Of a DNA stretch of 64,000 nucleotides, positions 1 to 11,693 are shown in pieces (the first letter of the stretch is position 1; every line of letters starts with the position of its first letter). The DNA lies in assembly GCA_026545225.1 (NCBI GenBank), contig CM048852.1, positions 53,885,146 through 53,949,145 on the forward strand, given 5' to 3'. The notes under the pieces are model-generated. The model was not told the origin of the DNA and did no database searches. It worked only from the letters and a program-made list of their open reading frames with translations. The translations under genes and the position numbers were made by a program. The stretch comes from Cornus controversa. Taxonomy: Eukaryota > Streptophyta > Magnoliopsida > Cornales > Cornaceae.

Positions 1-74
1 CTCGCGATACATCACTTTCTACAAAGACATTTTTATTTAAAAAAAACTTAAATAAAGTTCTATTAGCCTTCTAT

Positions 75-325
75 TTTTTATGTTTCTAAACTTATTATTT
101 GAAATTTTTATTTAACTATTTTTTTTATTTTTAAAAAACACTATATTTATAGAGAGAATGACATAATGATCATAGTAAAAGATATGTATGTCATTCTTGT
201 TTTATTAGGGATCAAGTTACCTATTTTTTTAAGATGAGAGACTAATTTATTGCAAAAACAAAATTTAGGAGGTATTTTTGCATATTGAAGAAAGTTAAGG
301 GATTTTTGTTGCATTTTTTTATCAT
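75..325. mobile_element. Diverged copy of the interior of the 58766-59480 hAT-like element
   Basis: This AT-rich stretch lies in an intron of the 5-phosphatase gene. It aligns by eye over about 250 bp with 59030-59285, inside the GGACACGG-family element. Shared landmarks in the same order are a 'gtttctaaa.ttattattt' block, 'cactatatttata' against 'tactatatttata', 'atatgtcatt', 'agatgag' and a final run of T before 'gca'. The GGACACGG terminal arrays are not seen here, so this is either a truncated copy or the shared AT-rich core belongs to a wider family. Confidence 0.45.
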
Positions 326-415
326 TAAATTCAATCTTTATTAATAAGTTATCACACAAAAATTAAAGTTGGAGTTTATCATTCAATTAATTAACTCTTG
401 TTTTATTCAATTTAG

Positions 416-1780
416 AAAGATTATTTGGCTTGGAGATTTGAATTATCGACTTGCATCTAGTTACGAGGACACATATGAGCTGCTAAAGAAGAACGGTTGG
501 CAAACACTTCTTGAGAAAGATCAGGTGAGGAGATTCGTGAGAATTTAAATATTTAGCGAATTAAATTTTAAGTGCTAAAGTTCTTAAGTGATAAGTGATG
601 TCTCTTTCTATCAAACGTACTTAATTAAATAAATGTCTAATTTATTCAAAATTAAAACACAAAGTTAAGTTATCAAATAGCACCTTACTCAATTTCGAGA
701 CACGGAGAATGCTTATATTTCTACATATATAATGATCATTTTATTGAGACAGTAACCAAATTATATATATATATATATATATATATCCGTTGAACTGAAT
801 ACAGTATGCACCATTTGGCAATTCACACTAGAACCGCATGTCAAAAGAAATCAATCAAATTGTTAATTTGGTAGGAAAAAGATCATCATCTTCATCATCC
901 AATTCCCGCTCTTTCAATTAATGTATAGTTTATGATATTTGAACATGGATTGTGTTTGGCAGTTGAAAATTGAGCAAAGAGTTTCAATTAATGTATAGTT
1001 TATGATATTTGAACATATATGGATTGTGTTTGGCAGTTGAAAATTGAGCAAAGAGCTGGCCGCGTATTCAAGGGGTGGGAAGAAGGGAGGATATATTTTG
1101 CTCCGACGTACAAATACATCGCCAATTCTAACCATTACGTTGTCCAAACATCTACATCTAAAGAGAACATCAGACGAACTCCTGCCTGGTAAGATCCTAA
1201 TTTTGTTTTTATTTCCTCAATATATTGGATGCTCATCTGTCAAACCCAAGATTAAGATGAACCACGTACTACTCTATATATTTCTGAGATCCTCCATTCT
1301 AACCATATAAAAAAGTTCCTATGATTCAATTGCATAATATATATATATATATATATAGAAAGAAATTAAGAGAGAGAGTAATATATATATAGATATAAGA
1401 TTGATTCAAAATGTCTTTTTCTATTTATCTTCTAAAATCACTTTATCTAACTATCACAGTAATACATACAATATATATATATATATATATATCAAAATCT
1501 TTCTCTAGTACTGATTTCATCATAAAACTACTTGTGCCCAAGTCTGAACATCATTGTAATTGGTTTGGACAACATTCACAGGTGTGACAGAATATTGTGG
1601 AAAGGTGAAGGACTGAAGCAAATGTGGTATGTGAGGGGTGAGTCCAATTTCTCAGACCACAGGCCTGTCTATTCACTGTTCTCAGCCCAAGTCAATGAGG
1701 CCAATAAGAGTTCTTGTTACAAAGGCTATGCAGAACACACCCAGGTTATCAGTCACAGCCCAAAAGTGACCCACCAATAG
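416..1780 (+). CDS. Type I inositol polyphosphate 5-phosphatase, C-terminal exons (partial, enters from left edge)
   Basis: Three exons, 416-524, 1037-1188 and 1582-1780 (stop TAG 1778-1780), join in frame with GT-AG introns. They encode the C-terminal part of the catalytic domain of an inositol polyphosphate 5-phosphatase, which removes the 5-phosphate from soluble inositol phosphates and/or phosphoinositides. Visible motifs: WLGDLNYR in the first exon, then [11 protein letters not shown], then PAWCDRILW, with its Trp codon split across the second and third exons, and SDHRPV near the end; these are signature catalytic and substrate-binding motifs of the family. The frame runs about 36 residues past SDHRPV and ends in VTHQ. 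The N-terminal half is outside the window, so subfamily and substrate cannot be assigned. The acceptor of the second exon lies in a 70-bp tandem duplication (see 912-1055). No lesion is seen in the coding parts. Confidence 0.9.
762..786. repeat. (TA)n microsatellite
   Basis: About 12 TA units in an intron of the 5-phosphatase gene. Similar runs occur at 1337-1357 and 1471-1492 in the next intron. Confidence 0.95.
912..1055 (+). repeat. 70-bp tandem duplication spanning an intron/exon boundary
   Basis: Copy 1 is 912-981 and copy 2 is 982-1055. They are identical except for a 4-bp 'atat' insertion in copy 2. Each copy carries the end of the intron, a TTTGGCAG acceptor and the first 19 bases of the exon. 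Only the second acceptor (AG at 1035-1036) gives an open frame. The first (AG at 961-962) would run into an in-frame TAG at 996-998. Confidence 0.95.
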
Positions 1781-3694
1781 GAGTATCACAGCTGTGATAT
1801 ACTGATAGGCTGAGAGACTGACAAGTGGACAGGGTGCACCAATTAAGACGCATGCCTCTCTGACACCCAAATGCCAATGTGCGTTTGGCTATATGCCTAT
1901 ATATAATGCCATGATTGGCCCAAGGATGTATAAATCACTTGCGGATGGCACGCCTGATGGATGACACGTGGGTTGATCAGGAGACAGCATGAATCTGTAT
2001 GTATACACTGCGACACTCGAATATGATATATGTGTGTGTGTGTGTGTGTGATCATGATGATGGATTGGTGGTTGAGAAAAGAATATATGCATATTTATAT
2101 GTATGTGTATTATATATATATATATATATAGACTTATAAAGATAGAGAGAGAGAGAGAGATGGGTTGGACTTGGGAGTGTTGGACAGAGAAGGGGCTGCA
2201 TGTATCTGGGCTTCTCGTTTGTGTTTCATACTTGGATTCAGAGCTTCTGATTGAAGAATGACACAATCTACTTCAGGAGAGAGAGGTGTGTTTATATAAT
2301 TGGGGCTAAAAGGTAGTAGTAATTTTTAGAGGGATGTTGATGTTGGTCACTTTTGTTTGTTATTTAATTTTATCCTCAAAAGAAATTTTGCTTAATTCTA
2401 AGTATAGAGGTCCTCATTTATAAATATGAGAGTAAAAGAACGACTGAATGAGATTATAGATCCCATACATATAATATAATAGTCGGATATGGGCCGCTTT
2501 CTAAGACACAGTGGGATCAAGAATGGCCCACTAGATTCGCATATTTGCAGAGGGACCAAGGCAGAGAGGTTAATGCAAAAGAAAATACTAAATTTTATTA
2601 AATAATATTTAAATTTTATTAATATTAACTTATCATTTAATTATCACATCATCTATGATAAAAATTTATAAAATAATTTCACAACTTGTAAAATTTTGTA
2701 AAATTGGTCTCATCAAATATCTTCTTATGTCAGTAAAAAAAAAAATTTAAATAATAAAATGATCAGTTTATCTAATTATATTTTGACAATACCACCCCTT
2801 TATCTCTCTTCTTCGCCGCGGATCATCTTCTACTTCACTCCAACCAAACCCTAAATCTCCCCTCAATCCCCAATTTCTTGCATCGTTTGAATCAAAAGAC
2901 TTAAGAAAATGGCGATGGGTCCAAGGGCAAGACCTAATCGCATAGCTCAAACACCATCGCAACCCCCAAAACTCATCAGCCCCTGTCCATTCATCAGAAC
3001 CATAACGTCGTCTGAAAAACCCAAAGCCACACAACCACCGTAACAGTCACAAACTACCAACCACCTAAAAATATAACCACTGTTGCAACGAAAATCCTCA
3101 CACATACTATTATCTGCGATTGCCACAAATAGCTTCGGAAGTTGCATCCTCTTCACTGCTTCATCGTCGGTCTCTTGCCATTTGACATCGTCACCTTCGT
3201 CGGAGTTTCTCTCTGTCGTCGGAGCACCGCCACCTCGATCTTACTGACCTGTCATCGTGAGAGGGGCTCTTAGGCTTTGCCTCTGTTCATATTGATTTAA
3301 AGAAGGAAGACCCATCACTGGGTTTCTTTTAAACCCACAGTCAATCCGACTCACAAACCCCACCGTCGCCATCGCCGATCACTCGCTAATGTCGCAATCA
3401 TCACGCCGGAGCTTTATCTTCTTCAACCACAGATCCTTGGTCACTCAACGGCTCTGAACATGTAGGGTTTTCCAAAAATGTCACCTCAGAGACCAAACGA
3501 CACCAACAGACGCAAAACGAACATCGACTCCAATCAATGACCGCTTCATTGCCAAATTGGTAGCCCATAAAATTATATTTGTTTGTCTAGTGGACTGTTA
3601 TATAAAATGATATAATGAGATTCTCTGAGCTTAGCATATTTTTTAGTTTATGATAGATACAAAATTTATAATATAATTTGATTTAGAATTTATT
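1781..3694. other. Intergenic: 3' flank of the 5-phosphatase, microsatellites and an unidentified GC-richer block
   Basis: Contains a (TG)n run at 2031-2050, a TA run near 2110-2130 and a (GA)n run at 2143-2160, probably in or near the 3' UTR. From 2790 to 3560 base composition turns clearly GC-richer than its surroundings and reads like old coding or leader sequence, but I found no protein family in any frame and no terminal repeats. The rest is AT-rich with nothing recognisable. Confidence 0.5.
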
Positions 3695-3877
3695 TATAGA
3701 TATAAGTAAAACGGGTTATTAAATAAGTTGTATGATTATAAGATATGTTTATTAAACATGTTAACACGTCTAATAAATGAAATGAGTTAGTATTGAAAAT
3801 CTGACACGATTATTAAATGTGTCAAGTTAGAATTGAGTTGTTTAATAGAATACTCACACAACACGAATTGTCACCCC
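3695..3877. mobile_element. hAT-type element, 3'-end fragment (same family as 25175-25695)
   Basis: The stretch ends in 'cacaacacgaattgtcaccccta', matching the right end of the complete element at 25175-25695 (acaacctagtaacatgaattgtcacccata). The upstream part with 'taacacgtctaataaatga' and 'gacacgattattaaatgtgtc' has the same GACACGA-type subterminal words. No left terminus (TAGGGNTGGCAA) is present, so it is truncated. Confidence 0.5.
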
Positions 3878-3950
3878 TATCCATCCAGGGGTTCCATAGT
3901 TACTCTCGTATCCGTAAGGTTATGTTTTATGGTAGTGTTAAATTTTTATT

Positions 3951-4310
3951 GTGTTTGGTTGATTAGTAAAGGAAAATAAATAAATAAAAAATTGTTACTA
4001 TGTTTGGAAAATAAAGGTAATTTTTTTACCATTATATCATTTTATTTTTTAAAAAATAACTTTTGACTTTCATCAAAATAAGGGCAAAGTTGGTATTAAT
4101 AAAGTTTTATTAAAAAATGGTAGTATTTCCTTCATTTTTCTCCTATTTTTGGAAGGATAACAAAAGTTATTATTCATCCTTAATTTATCCCCCCAAATCC
4201 TTTCATTTTATTTCCTTTCCACTAAAAAATTTATACCAAACACAAAAAAACATATCCCCCAATTTTCTTCTTTTTTTTCTTTTCATTTCTTTCCAACCAA
4301 ACTCGGCCTA
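3951..4310. mobile_element. Possible short TIR element (GTTTGGTTG termini)
   Basis: The left edge has 'gtgtttggttga' and the right edge 'tccaaccaaactcggccta', an imperfect inverted pair around an AT-rich, pyrimidine-biased interior. No target duplication was found, so the boundaries are approximate. Confidence 0.3.
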
Positions 4311-4579
4311 AGGTGCTAGATAAACAAAGACATAAATCTAATAAAATGGTAATTGACTTTTTTTTATATATATAACATCAGTATACACATCAATTTTTAA
4401 GACTTTTAGTGAGGGTGAGGGAAAAATCGTAATTTAACAGATAATTAACTCTTAACAAGGGAAGTCAAAGTAATTTAGCAAAATGTTTCAGCCGATAGAT
4501 AATAAGGCAAATTTTAGGGGAGGTCAAATATACCTTATTTCTATAGATGCAATCGAGCAAGATCGTTAAGAAGAAAATT

Positions 4580-5541
4580 GGGTAAAGTGCAAAAAAAAAT
4601 ATCGTTATATAGAAAATGTGCAAAAAAACACCATTGTTATTTGGTATGTGCATATAAATCCCTATAATTTCAAATTTTGGAGCAAATTGTCTCCTATTGC
4701 ATATGATGATGTCAAATTTTTTCGAAAAATCCAAAAGTACCATTTTTGTTATTTCACTTTTTAGTTTTTTTAAATGATAAAGTGCAAAAAACACCCTCAC
4801 TATATACCAAATATGTAAAAAAAAAAACCTCACTATTTACAAAATGTGCAAATAAAAATATGTTATCAATTTAACAACTAAAATGTCTAAAACATCCTTC
4901 CACTCTAGTGTCATGTTTGGATGTCCAAAAAGGGCTCATTCAAATATTAATTTTTTATTTATTTAAAAAATGTGCGAATACTCCCTTATTTTCACTGGTC
5001 GAGCCCATCTAAATAATTAAAATATATTTTTTATAAATAAAAAAATAAAAATTATTGCATCCAAACATGGCACAAGGGTTTTAAAGGTTTTGAGGGGCAT
5101 TTTGGTCATTTAAAATTTTAAGAAATGGGGTGTTTGCACAAATTGTAAAAATGCAGGGGTTATATGCACATAATAAACTGTAGGGTTTTCTGCACATAAC
5201 ACGAGGGTTTTAAAGGCTTTGAGGGGTATTTTGGTCATTTAAAATTTTGAGGAAGAGGGTGTTTGCACAGATTATAAAAATGCAAGGAGTTATATGCACA
5301 TAATAAACTATAGAAATTTTCTGTACATTTTGTATATAGCGGCGGTGTTTTTTGTACTTTACCTTCTTTATATAAAAAAAAATCATAAAGTAATGACACT
5401 TTAGTCATTTCATTGTTCAATTTCTCTCAAATTAAAGATTTGTCCTTATTTGCACAAATTGAATAATGTAGGGGGTTTTGCGCACAATAGAAGGATATTT
5501 GCAAATTTTTCATATAGTGGGGGATTTTTTGCACTTTACCC
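4580..5541. mobile_element. Mutator-like non-autonomous element with 9-bp target duplication
   Basis: Terminal inverted repeats GGGTAAAGTGCAAAAAA (left) and its complement ending TTTTTTGCACTTTACCC (right) bound 962 bp. Perfect 9-bp direct repeats AAGAAAATT flank it at 4571-4579 and 5542-5550, the size made by Mutator-like transposases. The interior has further TIR-like words (GATAAAGTGCAAAAAACACC at 4778, GTACTTTACC near 5354) and a pair of about 130-bp direct repeats starting at 5085 and 5215 (both with 'ggtcatttaaaatttt'). It encodes no transposase. Confidence 0.88.
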
Positions 5542-6000
5542 AAGAAAATTTAACATAAGTTATTAATATAATTACTCAAGATAGCTCAGAAATCAGAGTC
5601 CTTTTAGTGAGGATGACAATAGGGTAGGAGGCCCCTTTTTTACCCCCGCTTAAATTTCTCATCATGTCTCCATCCAAAACCGTTTAGCAAACAAATCCTA
5701 TACCCATTTAAATTTCAACTTAGTTTTTTTTTTATATTTTTTTCCCTAATTTTTCTATTCAAAATTTAAAAACTCATATTATGGAATATAAACTAAATAA
5801 ATATTCTTTCAAAATTTAAATAATTCTACAAAATTAACTAAAAAATATATTAACATTCTTCCAATAATAAGAATAATTTTATATATAATATAAGATATAA
5901 ATTTAAGATAATATTTTTACAAACCAACGCAACTAACGCTCCTTATCATGGAAAAATTATTAAAATTATGACGTATATTTTTTTAATTGACAATTTTCGG

Positions 6001-7291
6001 TGTCAAAATTAGACATGATAGAGTTATAATATTTTATGTATATTCTTGTAATTGATCATGTAATTGAAGTCTTAGAGTGAGCATGAAGTTATACACCAAT
6101 CATGCAAATGTTGTTCAAAGGTATGAAACTTGAATCTTCATCAGACAACGTCAATGATCTAAACAAAGATTTGATCAATTGAAGTTTTCGGATGGTTCCA
6201 ATTGCATGAGGACATCATTGATTAAGTATGAAATTCACGTAGTTCAGGTGAAGTGGTGATAACACATATATTTCAAATCGGATGATTCCGACCTTGCAAA
6301 AGTAGGATTTTTGAGCTGTTTTTCAAAAATTACAAGGTTAGACCAGCCCAAGGTTTAGTTGGACCGGTCCATGAGGTCTCGATATCTCAAATCAAGACCT
6401 CTATAAGGTTGGACCGGTCCAAGCCTTCTGGTCTAACGTTTTTGTCTTCCTTAATCCTGTTTTGACCCGAATTTGACTCTGAAATTTCATTAAACTTTGG
6501 GACTTGTTTCCTATTAATTTTTAACTTATTTTTCAAGGAAAATTAGGGTTTCTAACATCTATAAAACCTCATATGATTTCTCTCTCAGTGTATTTTCACG
6601 AATCTTTCAAAACTCATCAAACAGATATTTTTAGAGAAAAAAAACATAAAGATATTTTTCAACAAAGAACTTTGTTCTGCTGTTTATATTTTTGAGAAAA
6701 TACACATATTCACTGAGTGATTTAGGATTGCTCTCTTTGCTTGATCAATTGTTTGAAAATTACTTCAGATTTCTTATTGATTAAGTCAACTAGATTGTTT
6801 AGCTTCTTCTACAACTGTTCGTTGGTAAAGAAGAAAAAAAATATCACACTACGAACAAAATATTTGTTGAGTGTTCGTATTCTTCCAGTTATCTTTCTGC
6901 AAGAATTGTAACGTTAGCCAGAAGTATGCAGTAATTGGACAAAAGAGTCACAACAGTAAGCCTGAGTCATTCCGCATCAAGTCCTTGTCAGAGTGGAGTG
7001 GGTGTGAGTTTGGGACAGATTATGTTGTACGTTGCTTCAACAATAGTGGATTTGGTTCTCCAAAACTACAAACTCTCACCTGTGATTTTTTTTCGATCTG
7101 AATTTTTCACGTATATATAGTGAACTCGTTTACTTTACTGCACTTTATTTTATTTATTTGTTTTGTGGGATTGCTTTAATTTTTAGTTGGACTTAAATTG
7201 GGATAATCTAAAATTTAAGTAAAAAGTAAGTAAATCACTCCCTCTAGGTTTTAAATCTAATTTTCGCAACCTCTTCCACACCGTGCAATTC
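6001..7291 (+). mobile_element. Copia-type 5' LTR (degenerate)
   Basis: The stretch begins TGTCAAAATTAGAC and ends near the CA at 7291. It is followed by 'ttagtatcagagt', a decayed form of the TGGTATCAGAGC site complementary to initiator-Met tRNA. A TATA-like 'ctataaaacc' lies at about 6560. Two copies of the palindrome GGACCGGTCC are present (near 6363 and 6412). The gag remnant follows within 100 bp. The left boundary is inferred from the TG start only; I found no intact matching 3' LTR in the window. Confidence 0.6.
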
Positions 7292-7386
7292 ACAATTAGT
7301 ATCAGAGTAGTGTTCTCTAATTTGTGAATACTTCCTTGCGAAAGTAATTTTTAAAATAAAATAAAATAAAATTTTCAAAACTCATC

Positions 7387-9173
7387 ATGGAATCTAGTAT
7401 GAAAGAGGGTTAATCGATTCAGCGAACTCATTTGTTTAATAGTTCAAATTATACTTTTTGAAAGTCTCGCATGAAAACTTTTCTTAAATCTCAAGGTGAA
7501 AGAGTATTGATGTCTGCTAAGAATGGATATAAAATTCCTACCTCTACTACTAGTATTTGATATGTCATTATAACTGTAGAGAAGGATAAGGTGACATGGC
7601 CACCCACTGAGCATGATGAAGCTAATAACAACACCAATGGTTTATATGTTATATTTAACTCTGTTGTTCCATCTAAATTTACTAAAATCTCTGTTTGTTC
7701 CACTTTGAAAAAGCATGGGATATTTTACAAGTAACTCATGAAGGTACTACCAAGGTAAGGAAGTCAAAGCTACAAATGATAACAACCAGGTTTGAAATAA
7801 TTAGGATGGATGAAGATAAGATTTTTTTTTTTTATTCTAAGCTTAATAATATTTTTCAAAATTGTGCTAACTTTGGTAAAAGAATTTCATTTTTTCAAGC
7901 TGTCAAAAAAATCATGAGGTCACTTTCTGATAGGTTTCAAGAAAAGTTGGAAGTCTTAGATGAGAGTAGAGATGTTGATTCAATGGATGTGGCAAAATTA
8001 GTTGGATCTATTTAAAATTTTGAGATGAAATATCCAAAAGTTCAAAATCAAAAAAATTGGTTTTAAAATCTTCAAAGGCTTCTAAGTTTTCAAATTTGTC
8101 AAATATTTCAAATTCTTCAAAAACTGAAATTGAAAAGGTTAAAAGTTTTGAATATGATTCAGATAATAATGTTGCACTCCTAACTAAGAAATTTAGAAAA
8201 ATCCTTAAATATGAAAATGATAGAAATTGACTTTAATAGTAATGATTCTTCTTCTAATGTAGGTGAAACAGAGAAGTATACAAATCTAAGTCAAGTTAGG
8301 TCTGATGATTCTGAAGATGGAGAAAGAGAAGAACCAACCAAAGAAGAATTGTTCAAAGCTTTTCAAAAGTTGTTTACTGAAAATATTAAATTCAAAAGAG
8401 CTTACAAAAAGTAAGCTAAACCGTTGGAGATGGTGGAAATTAAAAGAGACTACCTGATGAAGAAAGTTATAGATCCAGAAGAAGATTGAAGATAACAAAT
8501 CAGAAATTCTAAATCTTCAAAGTAAAGTCAAGTTTCTTTAAAGCGAGGTAAGTCAAGTTATTTCTGTTAGGGATACTTTTGTTGCTAGAATTGATTTTCT
8601 TAAAACTGAATTGAATAAGCCACAAGAGAAATTGATTGCATTTTGTACTTCTGGGCAGATTAAGCTTGATAGCATGATTGGTGTTGGTAAGCTTGTAAGA
8701 GATAAGACTATACTAGGTTCTAATGGGCCATCATCGAAGGGTCAAACTGTATTTGTTAAATCCAATAACTTGAATTTGTTTACATTTAAATCTAAGCTTC
8801 AAGTTGAGTCTATACATGCTAATGTTTTGTCCAATTTATTTTATTGTACTTTTTGTAATAAATATGGGCATAGTCAATATTATTGCTATAAGAAGAAAAA
8901 ATATTATAATTCTAATTTTCATGTGCATAATTTTTTTTGTTAAGAATAGAGTTCATGCTAGAAAGTGAAATAATTAGAACAAACCCAAAAATTATCAAGC
9001 TAAAAAAAAATTCAAATAAGAAAAAAAATATTTTTGTTTCTCCACAATACTTTACTGATAATTTGAATGTTAAAACAATTTGCATAAAAAAGAAAGATTT
9101 GGAGAAGTTTGTGTATGTTGATATTATGAGATTTATTCCTAATAGGTCTTTGGGTGTAAAACCCCCTAACTGA
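7387..9173 (+). pseudogene. Copia-type retrotransposon gag, broken
   Basis: Starting at ATG 7387, the frames carry the N-terminal pattern of plant Copia Gag (HLFNSSNYTF then KSRMKTFLKSQ), with in-frame stops at the ninth codon and after SNYTF. A 106-residue open stretch at 7695-8012 holds the UBN2-type core (WDILQVTHEGTTKV ... DRFQEKLEVL). A CCHC zinc knuckle is at about 8848-8890 (C-x2-C-x4-H-x4-C: CTFCNKYGHSQYYC). A further remnant continues to 9173. Several stops and frame changes separate these pieces. No protease, integrase, reverse transcriptase or RNase H could be found before 10.4 kb, so the pol region is lost. Confidence 0.85.
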
Positions 9174-10405
9174 GGTCATTAGGATTTTTATAGCCATGGA
9201 CTAAGCTTATGTTCATTATTTATTTTTCATTGGACCATATCTTTTAGATTAGGTTATGATTTTATTTTTATATTATAATCATGTGAATGTGAAAATCATA
9301 TTTTTCTATGAAATAATGTGAATTCTCTATATTTCTATTTAAGTTCACTTTGATTTGTGAATACATAATTAAGACTCTTAGTTTATCAATGGATGAAGTA
9401 CTTGAGTTTATGATCTAAGCATTGATGACTAGTGTGCTTTATTTATTTCTTTTTAGTGGTAATTTTTTTGAATCCATACAATTTGTGCACTAGTCCAACT
9501 CTGAGAGAATTGATTGAAAACTAATGTGAAGTTGACTAGAATATATTGTATGAGTAGCATTGAATGCTTAAATGATAAATGAAAAAATGAAAAGAAAATA
9601 TTCTATTTTTATTCAGCAGAAAAAAATGAAAAGAATTACTGAAAATCTAAGACAAAAATAAAAAGACTATATTCGGGATTTGTTCGAAACTACCACTACG
9701 ACATAAATCTCCAATGAGATATCTTTTAAAAAAATTGTTTTGAGAAAATAACTAACTTTCCGTAAAAGTGAAAGTCACTGTCTTAGAAATAAATAAATAA
9801 ATTCAATGAAAAATATTTGATCATGTGTGATTTTATTTGTTTATCATCCAATGTGTTTTAGTAGATGAATCAAAGGATTTGATTAATTTTTATGATGTTG
9901 GATTGCATACACACACATGGATTTGTTAGATGAATTTTAAAAATTTTATAAATATTTATGTATTGGAGATTATGTCATGATCGTAAAATTAAGTATGAAT
10001 TTTGTTTGCAAATTTATGAGTTTTAAAATTGTGCAATTGTGAATTTTTTTAAAAATTTTAGAACTTATTGTTATTTTATATGAAAAATTGGTTTTAATAA
10101 TTATATGATTATTATATTTTTAAATTTTCACATAAATAAAAATTTAAATTTTTTTTCCTATTTTGAGAAATTTATTTTTAGGTATTTTAAAAAAAATAAA
10201 ATTGCAAAGCTGGTCAAAGTTGGTCAACAGACCAATTGAACCAAGTTGGACCGGTCCAAGAGGTAGGCTGGAGTGGTCCAGGCTTAGCCAAGTGGATTTT
10301 TATAGTACTTGTATGCATTTTGTGTTCATCACTCACTTGTTCTCTCTTATGTGCACTTTCCTCTCTTTTTTTTCAACTTGCATCAACCTTTAACATACTT
10401 TATGT
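9174..10405. other. AT-rich remainder of the Copia-derived region, no gene seen
   Basis: Very AT-rich with no open frame of note. Near 10247 it carries one more 'ttggaccggtccaa' palindrome like those in the LTR at 6.36-6.42 kb, which suggests it belongs to the same or a related retroelement. It does not align with the LTR along its length. Confidence 0.4.
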
Positions 10406-10941
10406 TAGGTGTGACCACGGATCGAATCAAATTATGCATAATCCTAATCCGATCCACGGATTACGAATTGACGAAAATTCAATCCAATCCGATCCGTGGC
10501 AATCCACTAATCCGATTCGATTCGATCTGTGATTGAATGGATTGGATTGGGTAGGATTGACGGATTGTGCTAGTACTCCTATTTGAATTTTTTTGTCTAC
10601 TTCAAAATTTTCAAAAAAAAATTGACCAACAAACACAACACTTTTTAATTCGCATCTCAAATAAATACAATTGTTAAATAAACAAATATAATATATATTG
10701 AGTTTTTAGGTTTACTCATGTAAGTATGTAGCATATTATATTATTATACATATAATTACCAATTATATATATATATATATATATATATTGCCACGGATTG
10801 CCACAGATCAGATTGGATTTTTGACCCTCCAATCCGCAATCCGATCCATGGCTAACGGATTCTAATTTTTTAATCCATCACCAATTCATTAGCTAACGGA
10901 TTGGATTAGATTCGCAAATTCATTTTTTTTGTGCACCCTTA
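10406..10941. mobile_element. hAT-type non-autonomous element, ATCCGATCC family
   Basis: Termini are TAGGTGTGACC (left) and GTGCACCCTTA (right), imperfect inverted repeats. The flanking 8-mers CTTTATGT (10398-10405) and CTTTGCGT (10942-10949) match at 6 of 8 positions, the hAT duplication length. Subterminal arrays of 'aatccgatcc' / 'ggattggatt' words lie at both ends in opposite orientation. The middle is AT-rich with a TA run. No coding capacity. Confidence 0.72.
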
Positions 10942-11000
10942 CTTTGCGTTACAAACTTTGCATAACTTTGATTAATATTTGTATTTGATTTTGAGTTGAA

Positions 11001-11693
11001 TTGGTGGAAGTGATTGATCTTTGGAGGATTTGTGTTAGTTTTGGAAGATTTGGCAAACAAAGTTTCATTTACACTTGTGTTTTCAAATGTTGCACACCAA
11101 GTGTTTGTGAAAATTTTTCAATAGCTTTCGCATTGTTATTTTGCATTCCTCTCATTGTGGCAATTGTTGGTGAATCAAGGAGACAAAAAGTTGATATTTC
11201 TCACACACTAGAAGGTAAGACTATCTTCACTTTGAATCATTTTGACAAAGAATATATCTTTGAGAATTTTAGAAAAGTGATTAGTTGTAGGCCAATAAGA
11301 TGTTAAAGAAACTTTGATTTGGAAAGCATTTGTCAAAGTTATCATTTGGAGTTTGTGCATTACTTCAGAAATAATGGTTGGAGTTCCTTAGCTAATACAG
11401 GCAAAGATTGTGTTCCCGACCTTGTTTGTTACTTTTATGACAATGTGCTTGCTTATAGTGAGAAGGAATTGTGGATGACTGTGAAGTGCTTTGAGACTGA
11501 AATCAAAGTGACAATCTAATTAATTTATGAGGTTATTGGTGTACCAGATGGTATAATTCTTCCATATGAGGGTGCTGAGGAGAACATACCAAGCATGGAG
11601 GCAATCATTCGAAAATTACCACAATCCTCCACCACAACTACCGGAATCCCATCTTATTCTAGGCAATTGCATCAAATTTTGGCAAATCTCATG
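11001..11693 (+). pseudogene. Envelope-like / putative plant transposon protein domain, broken
   Basis: A plus-strand frame, interrupted by stops at about 11303 and 11517, reads HFDKEYIFENFRKVIS ... YFRNNGWSSL ... PDLVCYFYDNV ... YEVIGVPDG. This order (F-x-x-RKVI, GW, P-x-LV-x-x-FY, then a short 'V-x-G' segment) matches the domain called 'putative plant transposon protein', found in envelope-like ORFs at the 3' side of plant retrotransposons. A position downstream of the Copia gag remnant on the same strand fits, but nothing links the two physically except location. It could also come from a separate Ty3-type element. Confidence 0.55.

Noticed and set aside
2768..3156. Two overlapping minus-strand frames (88 and 69 aa)
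   Set aside because: Overlap in different frames, no homology recognised; treated as part of the unexplained GC-richer island.
5600..5680. 'gaggatgacaatagggtagg' resembling the GATGGCAA hAT tip
   Set aside because: Only one tip-like word, no partner end or target duplication.
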